A program made the position numbers and the translations under genes. The notes under the pieces are model-generated. The model was given only the letters and a program-made list of their open reading frames with translations. It was not told the origin of the DNA and searched no databases. Source: a bacterium (GTDB lineage: Bacteria > Verrucomicrobiota > Verrucomicrobiae > JAJYAR01). From it: 5,109 nt of DNA. The stretch's first letter is position 1. Each line of letters opens with the position of its first letter. Below are positions 4,903 through 5,109 of this stretch, in pieces. The stretch is taken from contig JAJYAR010000236.1 in the NCBI GenBank assembly GCA_021779435.1, positions 1-5,109 on the forward strand, written 5' to 3'.

Positions 4903-5109
4903 ATGACGATCAAGCCGTCTGCACTCGGGGTCATTTTCTCTCTCGGTGCCCTTTCGTTGTCCGCCAAGCCCCCGGCGGACATCCAGCAGCGCCTCGACGC
5001 GTACGTGAAGGACAAGCCGAGCGGTATCGCGGTCGCGTGGGTGGACAAGGACGGCCCGGCGTTCTTCTCAGCAGGCAAATTCGCCGCGAATGAATCCCGG
5101 CCGATCACG
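4903..5109 (+). CDS. Exported serine hydrolase, beta-lactamase/PBP-like family (N-terminal part, cut by window end)
   Basis: Sixty-nine codons are visible and no stop is reached. Residues 1-21 form a Sec signal peptide (MTIKPS, hydrophobic ALGVIFSLGALSL, cleavage near LSA-K). The following segment, ADIQQRLDAYVKDKPSGIAVAWVDKD (split here only by type: helix then strand), followed by GPAFFSAGKF and ESRPIT, matches the N-terminal pattern of class C beta-lactamase-like hydrolases. In these a helix and a GxAVAV-type strand precede Pro-Ile-Thr and the nucleophile motif SxxK about ten residues on. That motif lies beyond the window, so catalysis cannot be confirmed. Family members act in the periplasm or outer envelope as esterases, peptidases or beta-lactamases; resistance should not be assumed. 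The start is fixed by the signal peptide; no Shine-Dalgarno precedes it, and a TTGACT at 4859-4864 lacks a good -10 at normal spacing. Confidence 0.75.
   Translation, partial: MTIKPSALGVIFSLGALSLSAKPPADIQQRLDAYVKDKPSGIAVAWVDKDGPAFFSAGKFAANESRPIT

Noticed and set aside
4840..4903. Upstream extension of the serine hydrolase to the TTG at 4840
   Set aside because: The added residues (Pro, Ser, Arg rich) would put the signal peptide about 20 residues inside the protein; the ATG at 4903 gives a normal signal peptide.

Overview
The window is high-GC bacterial DNA, about two thirds G+C by eye. The intergenic repeats carry TTGAACCA, acacgaatg and CGCGAA units that I associate with environmental Verrucomicrobia (Opitutaceae-like) and similar genomes. 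Several exported esterase-type hydrolases, and start codons without clear Shine-Dalgarno sequences, fit that lineage. The assignment is an inference from style, not a proven taxonomy.

Layout: (1) Bases 1-61 are a leader with a perfect 8+8 bp palindrome at 4-23. (2) 62-1054 (+) encodes a GlxA-type regulator, a DJ-1/PfpI domain followed by an AraC-type double helix-turn-helix. (3) 1102-1722 (+) encodes a GreA/GreB-family transcript-cleavage factor, longer than ordinary GreA, with the coiled-coil tip acids kept. (4) 1735-3228 (+) reads as one exported two-domain esterase: signal peptide, alpha/beta-hydrolase, then SGNH/GDSL hydrolase. Its frame is broken twice, near 1862-1886 and near 2879-2886. 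The second shift restores the original frame, so all expected motifs survive but no single ORF encodes them. (5) 3229-3303 is a convergent intergenic gap with a strong GC hairpin at 3232-3258. (6) 3304-4257 (-) encodes a secreted alpha/beta-hydrolase with a complete Ser-Asp-His triad. (7) 4258-4902 has no convincing gene; about 360 bp of it is a nested cluster of inverted and direct repeats. (8) 4903-5109 (+) is the start of an exported serine hydrolase that looks like the beta-lactamase/penicillin-binding family, cut by the window end before its SxxK motif.

Three of the five loci encode exported hydrolases, suggesting use of esters or acylated polysaccharides, but no shared operon is visible: the secreted hydrolase is convergent to the fused esterase and divergent from the last gene. 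The regulator, the Gre-like gene and the esterase run in one direction with short gaps (47 and 12 bp) and could be co-transcribed. I see no defence system, integrase, transposase, CRISPR array, tRNA or rRNA. The points most worth checking are the doubly frameshifted bidomain esterase and the nested intergenic repeat.
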